Assembly (NCBI RefSeq): GCF_049306965.1
Contig: NC_133183.1
Span: 23,220,001-23,284,000, forward strand
DNA length: 64,000 nt
DNA from: Danio rerio
Lineage: Eukaryota > Chordata > Actinopteri > Cypriniformes > Danionidae
Reading direction: 5' to 3'
The position numbers were made by a program, and so were the translations under genes. Positions 16,301 through 27,850 of the stretch are shown piece after piece (within the stretch, counting starts at the first letter, position 1; every line of letters starts with the position of its first letter). The notes under the pieces are model-generated. The model was not told the DNA's origin, did not search any database, and saw nothing but the letters and a program-made list of their open reading frames with translations.

Positions 16301-19300
16301 ATGAATTTATTTATTTTAAAACAATTGGTTTTTATTTACTGACAGCAAACTTTTGGATGCTAGAATATCTTCTGAAATGACACTAAAAATGTGTTCTGTC
16401 TGCAAAGGTTGTGAGATCTACTCAGACATGGGCAATCATGCCTCCATGATCCAGGGCATCAGAAACAGTGGGGCCAAACGTTTCATTTTCCGACACAATG
16501 ATGCCAGCCATCTGGAGGAACTGCTGAGCCGCTCAGATCCACTGACCCCCAAAATCGTGGCCTTCGAGACTGTGCATTCAATGGATGGTGAGTTAAATAT
16601 AGGACCACATAAGTACTTCAAAGGAGCTGTTTCTCCTTCTTAAACACTATGTCATGGGTTTAATTCAGAGTGTAAAGCCTGAATGCAATCTGATAACAAG
16701 TAAGTGAAGTTTATTTATAACTAATTTCGAGAACCACATAGTTATGATTGACCTCGGCTGGTCTCGCATTAGCAATCACAAATATATATATACCAATCAA
16801 TATACCAATACTGATATACCAATCAGATAAATCCAAATGCATATGCAGTTGAAGTCATAATTATAGCCCCCCTGAATTATCCCCCCTCGTTTAATTTTTT
16901 CTCCAATTTCTGCTTAAAGGAGATATTTTTTCAACACATTTCTAAACATAATAGTTTTAATAACTTATCTCTAATAACGGATTTATTTTATCTTTGCCAT
17001 CATGACAATAAAAAAAATATTTTTTTTTTCAAGACACTTCTATACAGTACAGCTTAAAGTAACATTTAAAGGCTTAACTTGGTAATTAGGTTAATCAGGC
17101 AGGTTAGGGTAATTAGGCAAGTTATTGTATAATCATGGCTTGTTCTGTAGACTATAGGGGAAAAATGTAGCTTAAAGGGGCTAATAATTTTGTCCTTAAA
17201 ATGTTTTTTAAAAAAATGTAAAACTGCTTTCATTCTAGCCGAAATAAAACAAATAAGACTTTCTCCAGAAAAAAAATATTATCAGACATTCTGTGAAAAT
17301 TTCCTTGCTCTGTTAAACATCATTTAGGAAATATTTAAAAAATAAAAAATAAAAGGGGGGCTGATAATTCTGACTTCAACTGTAACTACCCAGATTTTCT
17401 TACCATAGCCATCTTCGTCTTGAAGAATCCCCCCATCCATCCAGACTCCTTTACCTCTTTCCTAGCATTCCAGTTCAGTTCTTGAGACCCAGCTGAGCTC
17501 AAACTCGACTAAACGTTAGAGAGCCCCGGGCTTGAGCATTCTCTGAGCTCAGGGCTTTCTCACAGGACAGCATGCCAAACACGCATTTATCTTATCAAGC
17601 ATTAGCTAAGTGTGAAATCTTGAAATAGAGGTGTAAGTGGGGTCAAAAATGTTTTAAGATTGTACACTTTTAACCATTTCCAGAGGTATATATAAAATAA
17701 ATGTATGGGGACACTTTACAATAAGGTTCATTAGTTAATGCATTTACTAACATAAACTAATCATGAACAACACATGTACAGCATGTAAGAATCCTAATTG
17801 AACATTTACTAATGCATTATTAACATCCAAGTCCATGCTTGTTAACATTAGTTAATGCACCATGAGTTAACATGAACTAACAATGAACTACTGTATTTTC
17901 ATTAACTAACGTTAACTAGCATGAACAAATACAGTAGTAAATGTATTGTTTATTGTTTGTTCATGTTAGTAAATGCATTACTTAGCATTAACTAATGAAC
18001 CTTATTGTAAAGTGTGACCAAATGTATATAATATTGTTCAAAACACAATTGACCGTTATTTTATAGAAACACTTTTTATTAATTTTAGTACCGAGCATTT
18101 GTATTTAACACATGCACTACTTATACAGTATATGCTTAAGGACAAAGATTGTGTTTCAGGTTGATTGCACGTAATTATGTAGCAAGGACACCATAAAATA
18201 TAATGTTAGTTTCATTTAATTTACCAAACAAAGTCAAATATATGCTGTTTAATTGTAAGATGATTTTGAGCTCACATGACCAGTCAAATACTACATGCTT
18301 TATCTTAACTACCACATTTTTATCAAACACATTCACTCATGAAATAATTTAAGCATAGTAAAATGATTTAGCACATTAATACACAGAATTAATGACCAAT
18401 ATCTAGGGCAAGACAGAATCTGCAGACAATTTTTGCTATTTCTGCGTAGAATTTTGTAAAAAATCTGCATCTTTATGCGTAATGATTTAAGGACTATTGT
18501 AACTAAAAACTTAATATGTAAAATAAAAAATAATACAGTTTTAATGTTTATTTGATGTTTACAATGCCAGCAAGTCTCTTATATAATATATCTACTAAAA
18601 CACAGAAATTATTACTTTACAAACTGTATTTTGTACATTTTCATATTAGTTAATAGCATTACTGAAATTAATTTAAAAACTAAATATAAATTAACACACA
18701 TTTACACAAGTAAATATATATACTCAATGATGGGCTAGAAATCTGTGGAAATCTGGAGCTGGATCAGAACAGCTTAAAATGATAGTTCACCCCAAAATCA
18801 AACCAACCTCAAGTGGTTCCAAAATCTTTATGAGTTTCTTTTTCCTGTTGAACCCGAAGATGTTTTGAAGAATGTTGGAAATGTAGCCATTAATGTCTAT
18901 ATACAGTGATAGAGGGAAAAAAAGTTATTGTAAGTCAATATCTTCTTCTTTTGTGTTCATCAGAAGGGGTTTAAAATGTAGAGGGTGACTAAATGATGGC
19001 AGAATGTTTCATTTTTGGTTGAACTAAATGTTTAATGAATGAGAAATGACAATCTCTAATTGTTTCTCAGGTGCAATTTGCCCTCTTGAAGAGCTGTGTG
19101 ATGTGGCACACAAATATGGAGCTCTGACTTTCGTGGATGAGGTCCACGCTGTCGGCCTGTATGGAGCTCATGGAGCAGGTGTAGGAGAGAGAGACAACGT
19201 CATGCACAAGATTGATATTGTCTCTGGAACTTTGGGTAAGAGAGAGATGCGAACATGTCAAGTGCAAGGTTTAGTGTCAAATCACATGTGTCCATTTGGT

Positions 19301-22300
19301 AACATTGTTTTCCCATATCTGCAGGCAAGGCGTTTGGCTGTGTGGGTGGGTACATCGCCAGCACTGCTGCCCTGGTGGACACTGTACGCTCCTTCGCTGC
19401 CGGTTTTATCTTCACTACCTCCTTGCCCCCTATGGTGCTGGCGGGGGCTCTGGAGTCAGTGCGAGTGTTGAAGAGCGATGAAGGACAGGCTTTAAGGAGA
19501 GCCCATCAGAGAAATGTTAAGCACATGAGACAGCTGCTGCTGGACGCTGGACTGCCTGTGGTCAACTGCCCCAGCCACATCATTCCCATACGAGTCAGTA
19601 CGCAATAATATGATTATAAGCTTTAAAGGGTATCTATTATGCCAAAATCACTTTTCAGGGGGTTTAAACACAGTTGTGTTGCAACAGTGTGTGAATAGAG
19701 CCAGTTTCTTGGTAAAAATGGATTAATTATTTTTTTTTTTTTGTAATAACATTTGATAAAAACAGTAACACTAAAGCCCCTTAACACATACAGACCTTTC
19801 TGGAAAATTACCAGCAATTTGCCGCAAGGGATCATGTGTGAACCGGCCTCCTAAATTAGTTCCAGCAATTGTCCGGAAAAAGAAGTTGTAGCATTACCGG
19901 TAATTTGCCAGAATGTTGCGATGTGTGAACGCAAAAGAAAAATTGCCGGAAAGACTTTGTTCATGTTTAGAATGCGCTCACGTGAGATGTCTACTCCAGC
20001 CAATCAGAACATTCAAATTCAAATCCATAAAATGCTTAAGATAAATTGCTGTGTTTACCTTCAAGCTCTGCTTCAGTTGCTTGACGCGTGTGCACATGAA
20101 GGACTACTCCGGTGAGCGCCAGCACACACACATACACACAAACACACAGCACAGGCTCATTCTGAAAACGTAGTCCCTTGGACGTTTCTGGAGGCCGCGA
20201 AACATGGCCTGGGAGTTGCATATTTTTGCAGTTTTTGTTTTGCGCAAATCCACGAGAGGCAGATGTGTGCGCTTTTTCATATAGCAAATGTCTCTCTCGA
20301 GTGCCGTTCGCGATCACGCTTTTCTCGTGTAAACCCACCAAAGGCCGCTGTCGACCGACCAATGGACTGACCCACCCTCCTCCTTCCCTAAACCCAACCA
20401 TTTTTAGAGATTGACCCACCCACCCGCTTACTTCCCTAAACCTAACCGAAGATTTACAAAAGCTGTTCGTCGTCGACGTGGTCAACTCCTCTCTGTGTCT
20501 CAAGTCCGCCGACGTACAAGACAAGCTAAAGGGACAAACTGGTTGAAGCGGGAAAGCCCTCCACACGGAGGCCAGCCGTTAAGCACAAAAAGGAATGGCG
20601 TCATACCGCCCTCTAGCGTTCTCTTAAAAAATTAAATGCAGCCATGCGTACCTCCGGCTACTTAATTCTCTGCCTCCAGAAATGTCCACGGGACTACATT
20701 TTTAGAATGAGCCTGGGTTGCACACACAACAAAAGCCTGACCACTTTTATGTTGATAAATACAAGCGCAGCCATTTAGAGCTCATTTGTGGTTAATGATG
20801 TCAGAATTTACCGGTGGTTTGAAATAGATGTGTGAATGTTTTTTTCTGGAAAAAATTCCAGAACGGCTTTACCTGTGTGAACATCAATTTTGTTTAAAAA
20901 ATTACTGGAAAAGCCTAAATTTTCTGGATATTTACCGGTATCACTGTGTAAAAGGGGCTTATGATTAACATTTTTCCTTTTGTACATCAGTGGGGGAATG
21001 CCCGGTCCATTAGTGACAATCTCTCTCTCATTAGCATAAACAGCCCTAAGTGAGAAGCAGTCGTCCATCATTAGACTTTCCACCATACCTGCTGAAGATA
21101 AAGTCAAAAACTACTGCAAGTGGCATTAAAAATGTGGAGTTTAAGGATGCACAAAGCAACCATGTATTCCCTATAGTAGACTACAGATAGTCCAGATAGT
21201 CAGATACTTCTTCTGTAGTCTACATTTTCAGTTTTTCACAGAGAAAACGATGGTCCTGTTTTTGAATCTGCTGCGATGCTGACGTAAAGACGTTTGTAGC
21301 TCCACCTCCTGTGAAAAAAAGAACACAACATCATCCTTCTTGACTTGAGATGACCGCGGAAGTATAAATCAGCCTCAGACTAAAGGTGCAGGGTCACATG
21401 ACGCATGCCGTAGGGAAAGTAATTGTAAAAATCGCCCTGGAAAAATTGATAGATTATAGGTTCTGAATTTCGATTACTTTTTTTATTAATCACCCAGCCC
21501 TAGTGTGAACCAAACAAAGTTGCCAAGCACCAAACAATAAGATGGGTCCCTGCCGGCGTATGTGTATTGTGGTTTGGTGCAGGGTTAAAGAGATAAAAAT
21601 AAAAATTCTGTCATTATTTAGTTTCCAATTGTCACAGACCTGTTTGAATTTCACAAAATATTTAAAACCGGTAATACTTCCACAGTATTTGTATTCCATA
21701 CTATTGATGTCAGGGGCTAGCAAATTCCAACATTCTTCTAAATATCTTCTTTCGTGTTCTCTAAAAAAGAATGTGTATCTTAATCCATTGTTCTTCATCC
21801 ATTATCTGTAAGATGACTGTATGTCTGCTCAATACTTGGACCTATCTGAAAGATTTTTATGTTGTTGTTTTATGACACATTTATTACCCTTTTAGGTATT
21901 CCTAACTTTTTGTCTATACATAAAATCGAGGAGTTAAAACCTCTTAATGTGTGTTTCAAAGATTGACAAAAGTGTTTTAAAAAGTCTGTCATCATTTACT
22001 TAGCCCATTTAAATTTCTTTTTTTTTTAATGTTGAACACAAAAGAATGTGCTGTATATTGAAAATTGTTGGAAAACAGTAACTAATGATGCCATAGTATT
22101 TTTCCCTATGATGGTTGTCAATCAGTTTTTCAACCAGCATTCCTGAAAATATATTATTTTGTCTTTAACAGAAAAAGGAACAGTACAGTAAATGTAACTG
22201 AATGTGCATACTACTGTATAAAATCCTCACTCTGCACAGGTATAAATGTTCGCAATGTGTATTTTTCAGGTTGGAAATGCAGCGAAAAATTCGGAGGTGT

Positions 22301-22702
22301 GTGATATTCTGTTGGAGAAGCATAACATCTACGTGCAGGCGATAAATTACCCAACAGTGCCTCGCGGAGAGGAGCTGCTGCGATTGGCTCCTTCCCCATT
22401 CCACAACCCCATCATGATGAACTACTTTGCAGGTGAGTGCTCATACAATTAGGTAAACTGAACTTCTTACTGTATATGTGTATAAAATAATAATGATTTA
22501 TAACTGTGTTTTTAACAATGTTTTCTGCTGCACAGAGAAACTGCTGGATGTCTGGCAGGAGGTCGGACTGCCTCTGAATGGACCAGCTCAGGCATCCTGC
22601 ACCTTCTGTGATCGGCCTCTTCATTTTGACCTCATGAGCGAGTGGGAGAAGTCTTATTTTGGTAACATGGAGCCAAGATACATCACTGTGGCTGCACAAT
22701 GA
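10396..22702 (+). CDS. alas2: 5-aminolevulinate synthase 2, erythroid, mitochondrial
   Basis: The PLP enzyme joins glycine and succinyl-CoA to give 5-aminolevulinate, the first step of heme synthesis in the mitochondrial matrix. The ten coding exons are 10396-10546, 12314-12484, 13092-13169, 14461-14683, 15668-15852, 16408-16587, 19071-19235, 19325-19593, 22270-22432 and 22536-22702. They total 1752 nt (583 aa, against 587 in human), and all phases agree. The N-terminus is a presequence with three CP heme-regulatory motifs (HCPFL at 8-9, RCPII at 32-33, SCPFV at 77-78). The core has [42 protein letters not shown] and SGTLGKAFG, with Lys386 as the expected PLP lysine. The C-terminus [13 protein letters not shown] is of the ALAS2 rather than the ALAS1 type, and the IRE agrees. 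No break was seen. Confidence 0.97.
11569..12195. mobile_element. short-TIR DNA element in alas2 intron, interrupted by a second element
   Basis: The ends are TTAAAGGTCC (11569-11578) and GGACCTTTAA (12186-12195), a perfect 10-bp inverted repeat. The inside has no transposase. It is split by the nested element at 11719-11901. The TTAA-type ends suggest a piggyBac-like or Kolobok-like non-autonomous element, but this is only a guess from the termini. Confidence 0.6.
11719..11901. mobile_element. hAT-like MITE with 8-bp target duplication, nested
   Basis: The ends CAAGGGTGTCCAAAC and GTTTGGACTCACCTGG are imperfect inverted repeats. The body is also palindromic (GGAGCTTCC, TTGGAGCTAAA). It is flanked by an exact 8-bp duplication GCCTAAAC at 11711-11718 and 11902-11909, which defines the insertion and supports a hAT-type origin. 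It is younger than the element around it. Confidence 0.85.
16846..17382. mobile_element. non-autonomous TIR element (CAGTTGAAGTC ends)
   Basis: The left end CAGTTGAAGTCATAATTAT and the right end ATAATTCTGACTTCAACTG are near-perfect inverted repeats, with TA on the right side as expected for a Tc1/mariner-type target. Copies of the same element occur at 26161-26672, 27851-28650, 34693-35353 and about 38049-38555. There is no transposase frame. It lies in an alas2 intron. Confidence 0.8.
17711..18015. mobile_element. MITE with a perfect 31-bp terminal inverted repeat
   Basis: The first 31 bases (starting ACACTTTACAATAAGGTTC) are exactly the reverse complement of the last 31 (ending CCTTATTGTAAAGTGT). 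The inside repeats the words GTTAATGC and CATGAAC in both orientations. It is non-coding. Perfect ends suggest a fairly recent copy. A decayed relative lies at about 24140-24396. Confidence 0.85.
18774..19034. mobile_element. fold-back element, second copy
   Basis: Starts TAAAATGATAGTTCACCCC and ends TTTTTGGTTGAACTAAATGT, with AAGAATGTTGGAAATG and TCTTCTTTTGTGTTCATCAG inside. It is the same family as 3354-3658. Its right edge is only about 36 bp before the alas2 exon at 19071. Confidence 0.7.
19771..20962. mobile_element. composite TIR element in alas2 intron
   Basis: The left end TAAAGCCCCTTAACACA is mirrored by the right end TGTGTAAAAGGGGCTTA. Inward, the arms share many inverted words (CCGGTAATTTGCC, CTGGAAAATT, TTACCGGTGG). 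The centre holds an independent inverted-repeat element (20152-20715). There is no transposase; the open frames inside are antisense noise. Confidence 0.65.
20152..20715. mobile_element. GC-rich inverted-repeat element nested in 19771-20962
   Basis: Ends of about 43 bp are inverted copies: left CAGGCTCATTCTGAAAACGT then CCTTGGACGTTTCTGGAGG, right CCTCCAGAAATGTCCACGGG then TTTAGAATGAGCCTG. The inside is much richer in GC than the intron, with tandem CCCTAAACCCAACC / CCCTAAACCTAACC stretches at about 20385 and 20435. It is non-coding and the superfamily is unknown to me. Confidence 0.75.
21985..22165. repeat. partial fold-back repeat
   Basis: Fragments such as GTCATCATTTACTTAGCCC and TGTTGAACACAAAAGAATGTG match the left half of the 3354-3658 family. 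Related words occur at about 21580-21790 in the opposite arrangement. It is a degenerate copy in the alas2 intron before the exon at 22270. Confidence 0.5.
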
Positions 22703-23332
22703 GTCCGTTTCAACAACTCAAGATGTAGATCTTCCATCAGATTACACTGACACTTCAAACCAAAAAAATCCTCTTCCAATACTAAATGAAACAATGGTAT
22801 ATAAGATAAAACTAGAGGGTGCTTAAAATGTCTTAAATTATTTAAAACATGTTTTTCTGTATTGTTTGCTGTGGTTTAGTGATGGAAAGATAATTTGTTG
22901 TATTTGAGTTAATGTACTGCTAAAATTAGTTATTGAGATATTGGTTAAATCCCATGTTAATTGTGTCCTTACCTGCATGACAACAAGCCTGCACATGGAC
23001 ACTTTTTGATTAATCTCAATTATTGTTTTTAATAATACTTTAAGATGTTGCCTGCATGTAAGATCATCTTTAATAACAACATGCCTTAAGTCTTCTTCCT
23101 GTTTTGGACCATTTTATTCTCCTGGACTCATAGAAATTCATTAAATGTGGTCAGTTTAAAGAAAACGTTTCTGATAACTTGTTTTAACCACATGGTTACA
23201 GTCAGATCTCAACAAAAACAACAGAGTCTGAACACTCTAAAGTTGTCACTTTAGTTGTTTTGAATGGGCCCTCTTTCTAAAAAAACACCACACTGCCACC
23301 TGCCGGAATGTATTGGAAATGTTTAAAACATT

Positions 23333-23379
23333 AATAAATAATATAATAAATGTATTTGAACAGTGGATAAAAAAATAAA
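23333..23379 (+). terminator. alas2: alas2 poly(A) signals
   Basis: AATAAA occurs at 23333-23338, 23345-23350 and 23374-23379, 631-672 bp after the alas2 stop. The antisense elastase signal begins 27 bp further on, so the two genes end tail to tail with almost no gap. Confidence 0.6.
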
Positions 23380-23405
23380 GAAGCTGAACACCATATTTGC
23401 ACATT

Positions 23406-23411
23406 TTTATT
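23406..23411 (-). terminator. poly(A) signal of minus-strand elastase-2 gene
   Basis: TTTATT on the plus strand reads AATAAA on the minus strand, 63 bp past the minus-strand stop at 23474-23476. The short 3'UTR is normal for secreted pancreatic proteases. Confidence 0.65.
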
Positions 23412-23473
23412 TTATTTTATTTTTAAATTTTTTTCAAGGCATCGATGATACAAATCCCATTTCTGTTTGAAGT

Positions 23474-26400
23474 TTAATAGCTGGCCATGTTCTGTAAGAG
23501 AATAGAAGTGGGAGAAAATGTAATAATGGTACAGGGTCTTTAGTTTCCGTCACGATAAACGCTGTCCAAAACGACAAAGTTTAATCCGTACGTCATCACG
23601 GCATGTTTGCTAATATAAAACACTCACCTTGCTGATCCAGTCGCTGTAGGCGCTCACGCGGGTGAACACGGTGGGCTTCTTGTTATAATTGCAGCTCAAT
23701 CCTGAACCGAAGCTCACGATACCGTGGACCTCCCAGGCTCCATCGCTGCCAGCGCAGTTCAGAGGACCACCCGAGTCACCCTGTGTCGAGTGGGACATGA
23801 AAAGAGTTATTTTCGACAAAAACTTCCTCATACAAACTTTTTATAAGACATCCAAGGTAGTATCGCGCATACGATATTGCTGCTTATGTTAGTTAATTAA
23901 TGTTAACGTTTGGCTTCATTTTTTACTCAAATATATACTTGTTTATTGTAATTTTTTTACTGTTCCACCAAAAAGCAGACTTGTTACCATAGGAACAAAA
24001 TTGAACATTCATTAGACATCATGCTAATTCTGTGTGAAATGTATGCATTTTCTATTATGCTACTTGATTTTTGCTTAGTTTTCTGCTGTTTGCTTTTACA
24101 TTTGACTCTTACCTGACGTGCTTCAGAGAGTTATTCTACTCTAATTAAAGTTCATGTTACATTTGTTAATGTTGCAATGAACAATACATGAATTACATTT
24201 TTTGTTTTTCTTTGTTAACATTAATGAAAATAAGCGTGTTAGTCCTTGTTCTCACAGTACATTAATGTCAACAAGCACACATTGGATTTGAATAATGCAT
24301 TAGTAAATATTGAACTATGATTAAGTTTAAGATTAGTTCATCTTAGTAAATATATTAACGGCCGTTATCTAATGGAACCTTTTTTTAAAGTGTGACTAAG
24401 TTGGATATAGTCAAATGTGCTTCTGATTATAGAAAAAGATGTCAAGAAGCCATTAAAATCTGCTTACATTACATCCAGCAACAACACCATCTCCACCAGC
24501 GCACACCATGCTTGTGGTGACCTGAGAGCCCCACCAGTCAGACTTGGAGCAGGTGGCATGATCCACCACGGGCAGAAGAGCCTGCTGCAGGATATCGGCC
24601 AGGGGTCCATTAGCTAGTTATTCACAAAAATAGGTGAGTGGGAAGAAGAAAAAAGAAGCAGACATGTCTAAAATTTGTTATTTGTCATTTTGTTTTCCAT
24701 CTGCAAACTAAAGCTAAAATATAGGGATAAATGATTCTATAAAAATCCTTTAATACCCATGGAATCATTTCATCAAATGCCTGGAAATGTTTGGTCTTTG
24801 CGCTATAAAAATATTGTCCTTTGGTGATCTCAAAAAGTTTTGTCAATGACATCACTATGAAAAATTCTGTGTGAATCTCCCTGACACCTTTATTTTTAAG
24901 ACTGTAGCAGCACAGCCTGGTCCATAATAACCATCAGCCAGACTTACTGTAGAGACGTCCCCATCCAGTGACGTAGCAGGGAGCATTATGGGGCAGCACA
25001 TAGCCAGCCTCGGGAAGACATGCAGGAGTGATGGTGTCACCTATGGTAACAGCAGTCTCCAGTTTGATCAGGGCGATGTCATTACTGTGGTGCAGAGAGA
25101 GAAATAGGGTTAATTGGATTTAAACACACAACGGTTCAATAAATGGATCTCTGAATAGTCTTTACCGGATTGTGAAGGAGTTCCAAGCCTCGTGGACAAT
25201 GATCTTTCCAGCACCAATAGCGACAGAGCCGTTCTCCTCCTGGCTCAGGCTATGTTTTCCCAAAAACACTCTGTAAGTTCTGCTACTGCTGCAGGGCCAC
25301 CAGAGAAAGACAAATAACTTCATTTACATTTAGTCAGAAAATGTAATCAAAGAACGCAAATGAAGCAATTCATTCAAGTGTGACTAATACAAAGTTTCTG
25401 ATTTAGTTAGAAAAATACAAACATGAAGGAATTAAGATGTTTTTTTTTCATAAAAACAAGGTACTTTTATATATGGTGTTAATACTGTTATCATGAACTG
25501 TTACTAAAATGGTTGTTTTTTATTTGTAACCAGGCCTGTGTTTAGGATCTTCTCTCTGTAACTAACCTGATGCAGTGAGCGGCAGTCAAAACCCACTGTT
25601 TGTCAATAAGGCTTCCACCGCAAGTGTGGTACCAGTTGCTTCCACTTTTGTACTGGAGGGAGATCTGGATGAAGAACAGAACAGGGGTCAGTAATTATCC
25701 TTGAAAACGTTTGTTTGTAAGTCAGCAAATTAACTATACGTTCATTTATGTTATCTGTATGATTAAAACTTCGAGAATCTGGTTGTAAAGTTGTAGAAGA
25801 TGAAGATACAAAAGTTTATTTTGAAAACGCTATGCTTTTCAGTGTTTTTTTTATTTATTTTTTTACTCCAAATGATATGAAAATTTTAATGAAATACAAA
25901 ATCAGTTTTTTTTTTTTTCGGTCACTGTGACTGTAGAGAATTAAGTAATGTAATAATTTCATACCTGCCAGGGCCAGCTGTTAGGACGCACATCCACACC
26001 TCCCACAACCCTCGTCACAATAGGAGGGAAAGTGGGAAGCCCACAACTGTACGCTGAGGTAAAACAAAACACATCATGCCTCTTTTAATAGCAATAAATA
26101 TTATAAGGCTTTTTCTTTTATTATATTTTTTCTTACAATATACATTATATATATAATATACAGTTAAAATCTGAATTATTAGACCTCCTTTGAATTTTTT
26201 TTCTTTTTTTAAATATTTCCCAAATTATGTTTAACAGAGTAAGAAAAATTTCACAGTATGTCTGATAACATTTTTTCTTCTGAAGAAAGTCTTATTAGTT
26301 CTATTTCGGCTAGAATAAAAGCAGTTTAAAAAACATTTTAAGGTCAATATTATTACCCCTTATTAAGCTATTTTTTTGATAGTTTACAGAACAAACCATC

Positions 26401-26796
26401 ATTATACAATAACTTGCCTAATTACCCTTACCTGCTAAGTTAACCTAATTATCCAAGTTAAGCCTTTAAATGTCACTTTAAGCTAAATAGAAGTGTCTTG
26501 AAAAATATCTAGTCAAATATTGTTTAAAATAAATAAGTTATTAGAAATGAGTTATTAAAACTGTTATGTTTAGAAATGTGTTGAAAAAATCTCTCCACTA
26601 AACAGAAATTAGGGAAAAAAATAAACAGCGAGGCTGATAATTCAGGGGGTTTAATAATTCTGACTTTAACTGTATTTGAGAACCACTTTATTAATTAACA
26701 ACAATGCTTCTTTTTTGGGATTACACCTTAAAAGAAAGAATATTAAGTCGTCTTACCTCCGACAACCAGAACAGCCAAGACCACAAACTTCATCAT
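23474..26796 (-). CDS. chymotrypsin-like elastase 2 (elastase-2-like), intact
   Basis: A secreted pancreatic serine protease made as a zymogen. The eight exons in minus order are 26757-26796, 25965-26053, 25567-25664, 25166-25288, 24948-25084, 24468-24613, 23628-23780 and 23474-23491. They total 804 nt (267 aa; human CELA2A has 269), and phases agree. A signal peptide ([16 protein letters not shown]) is followed by a propeptide with CGLPTFPP; activation is expected at TR|VVGG (mature from residue 29). The triad is His in LTAAHC, Asp in NDIALIKL and Ser in CNGDSGGPL. The end reads DWISKNMASY. The CELA2 assignment rests on [27 protein letters not shown] and [19 protein letters not shown]. It is likely the zebrafish ela2-like gene (ela2l), but I cannot separate the paralogue names with certainty. 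The acceptor of exon 4 is a CAGCAG tandem. Confidence 0.95.
24140..24396. mobile_element. decayed relative of the 17.7-kb MITE
   Basis: Words such as GTTCATGTTACATTTGTTAATG, GCATTAGTAAATATTGAAC and the right end TAATGGAACC...AAAGTGTGAC match the family at 17711-18015. The left end is eroded. It lies in an intron of the minus-strand elastase gene. Confidence 0.5.
26161..26672. mobile_element. non-autonomous TIR element (CAGTTGAAGTC family) in elastase intron 1
   Basis: Starts CAGTTAAAATCTGAATTATT and ends AATAATTCTGACTTTAACTG with TA on both sides. It is the same family as 16846-17382, is non-coding and carries scattered substitutions. It sits between exons 1 and 2 of the minus-strand elastase gene. 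Confidence 0.8.
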
Positions 26797-26831
26797 CCTT
26801 GTATCTTCAGTGTTTGGCTGTTCTGCTGGGG

Positions 26832-26839
26832 TTTATATA
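26832..26839 (-). promoter_or_regulatory. TATA box of minus-strand elastase-2 gene
   Basis: GTTTATATAC on the plus strand reads GTATATAAAC on the minus strand, about 36-43 bp upstream of the ATG at 26796. This leaves a very short 5'UTR, usual for exocrine pancreas protease genes. Confidence 0.75.
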
Positions 26840-27250
26840 CTGGCCAGTGCAACGAATGACCACAATCGTGCAGTTTTGTGGAACAAATGTCCTTGATTGA
26901 TGTAGGAAAAATAAACACCCTCCTCCCCACTTTCATCCAATGGTGGTTCTGAGGGTACAGTTTGACCCTGTCGTGAAGGATAATCAAATAATTTAAAAAT
27001 AATTTTTGTTATTGATTAACATTTTAAATATTTGCTATGTCTACACATTTAAGCTCCCCCATTTTTATTTTGTACCACTACTTTGTATAAATGTATTTAA
27101 ATGAAGAACAAATAATACACAACTTACAAATATATATCTATGTTTGTTATTGATTTACATTAATAGCCAGTTTCCTCTCATAACACCCAAATGCATGAAT
27201 TCAGATGAATGTATAGTTAGTTGTTGGTAATGTGCACACAGTATTATTTT

Positions 27251-27283
27251 TCATATCAGCATGTCATCTGTGCATTTCTCAGG
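27251..27283 (+). promoter_or_regulatory. PTF1-like enhancer block, copy 1
   Basis: GTCATCTGTGCATTTCTCAG contains an E-box (CATCTG, 27265-27270) one helical turn from a TC-box-like TTTCTC (27275-27280), the layout bound by the acinar factor PTF1. The whole 33 bp agrees at 30 positions with 30546-30578, upstream of the plus-strand elastase. Here it is about 410 bp upstream of the minus-strand elastase TATA box. A TATAAATA at about 27375 follows on the plus strand but leads to no recognised exon. Confidence 0.55.
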
Positions 27284-27695
27284 AATGGTGACCACCTGGT
27301 TTTGCACTGTTGCAGGACTGCACGTGCAATTCTGCAGGACACGTGTGAGAAAGATAAATTTATACCATTAGAGTCTATAAATATTGACCCAAAATTAGTT
27401 GGAAAGCCTATTTGCTGTGTTGTTGGATGAAAAGCTGCAGTCAATCGCCAATGAACTTTGTTTATTGTCTCCAATTGATATGATGTAATTTACCTCAAAG
27501 CAACAAATCAGTTTGCTAAAAATGTTGAAATGAGAAATGGGCTTGCACACATTGTGTGGTTCATAGTTGTTGTTCTCAGCAAATTATTACAAGACTCTGG
27601 GTTCAGTATTGCTATATGTAAAGTTGAAGGCAAAATTATCAGCTTTTTCAGATGTTACCTAAGTGATGTTTAACTTTATAAACTTTTATATTTCC

Positions 27696-27850
<155 letters not shown>

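Noticed and set aside
20036-20566. A 176-codon minus-strand open frame
   Set aside because: It lies inside the nested GC-rich inverted-repeat element, has no known domain, and its length follows from low AT content.
27371-27440. TATAAATA followed by an ATG as a fourth elastase promoter
   Set aside because: No signal-peptide-like exon or donor follows; only the upstream 33-bp block resembles an elastase promoter.
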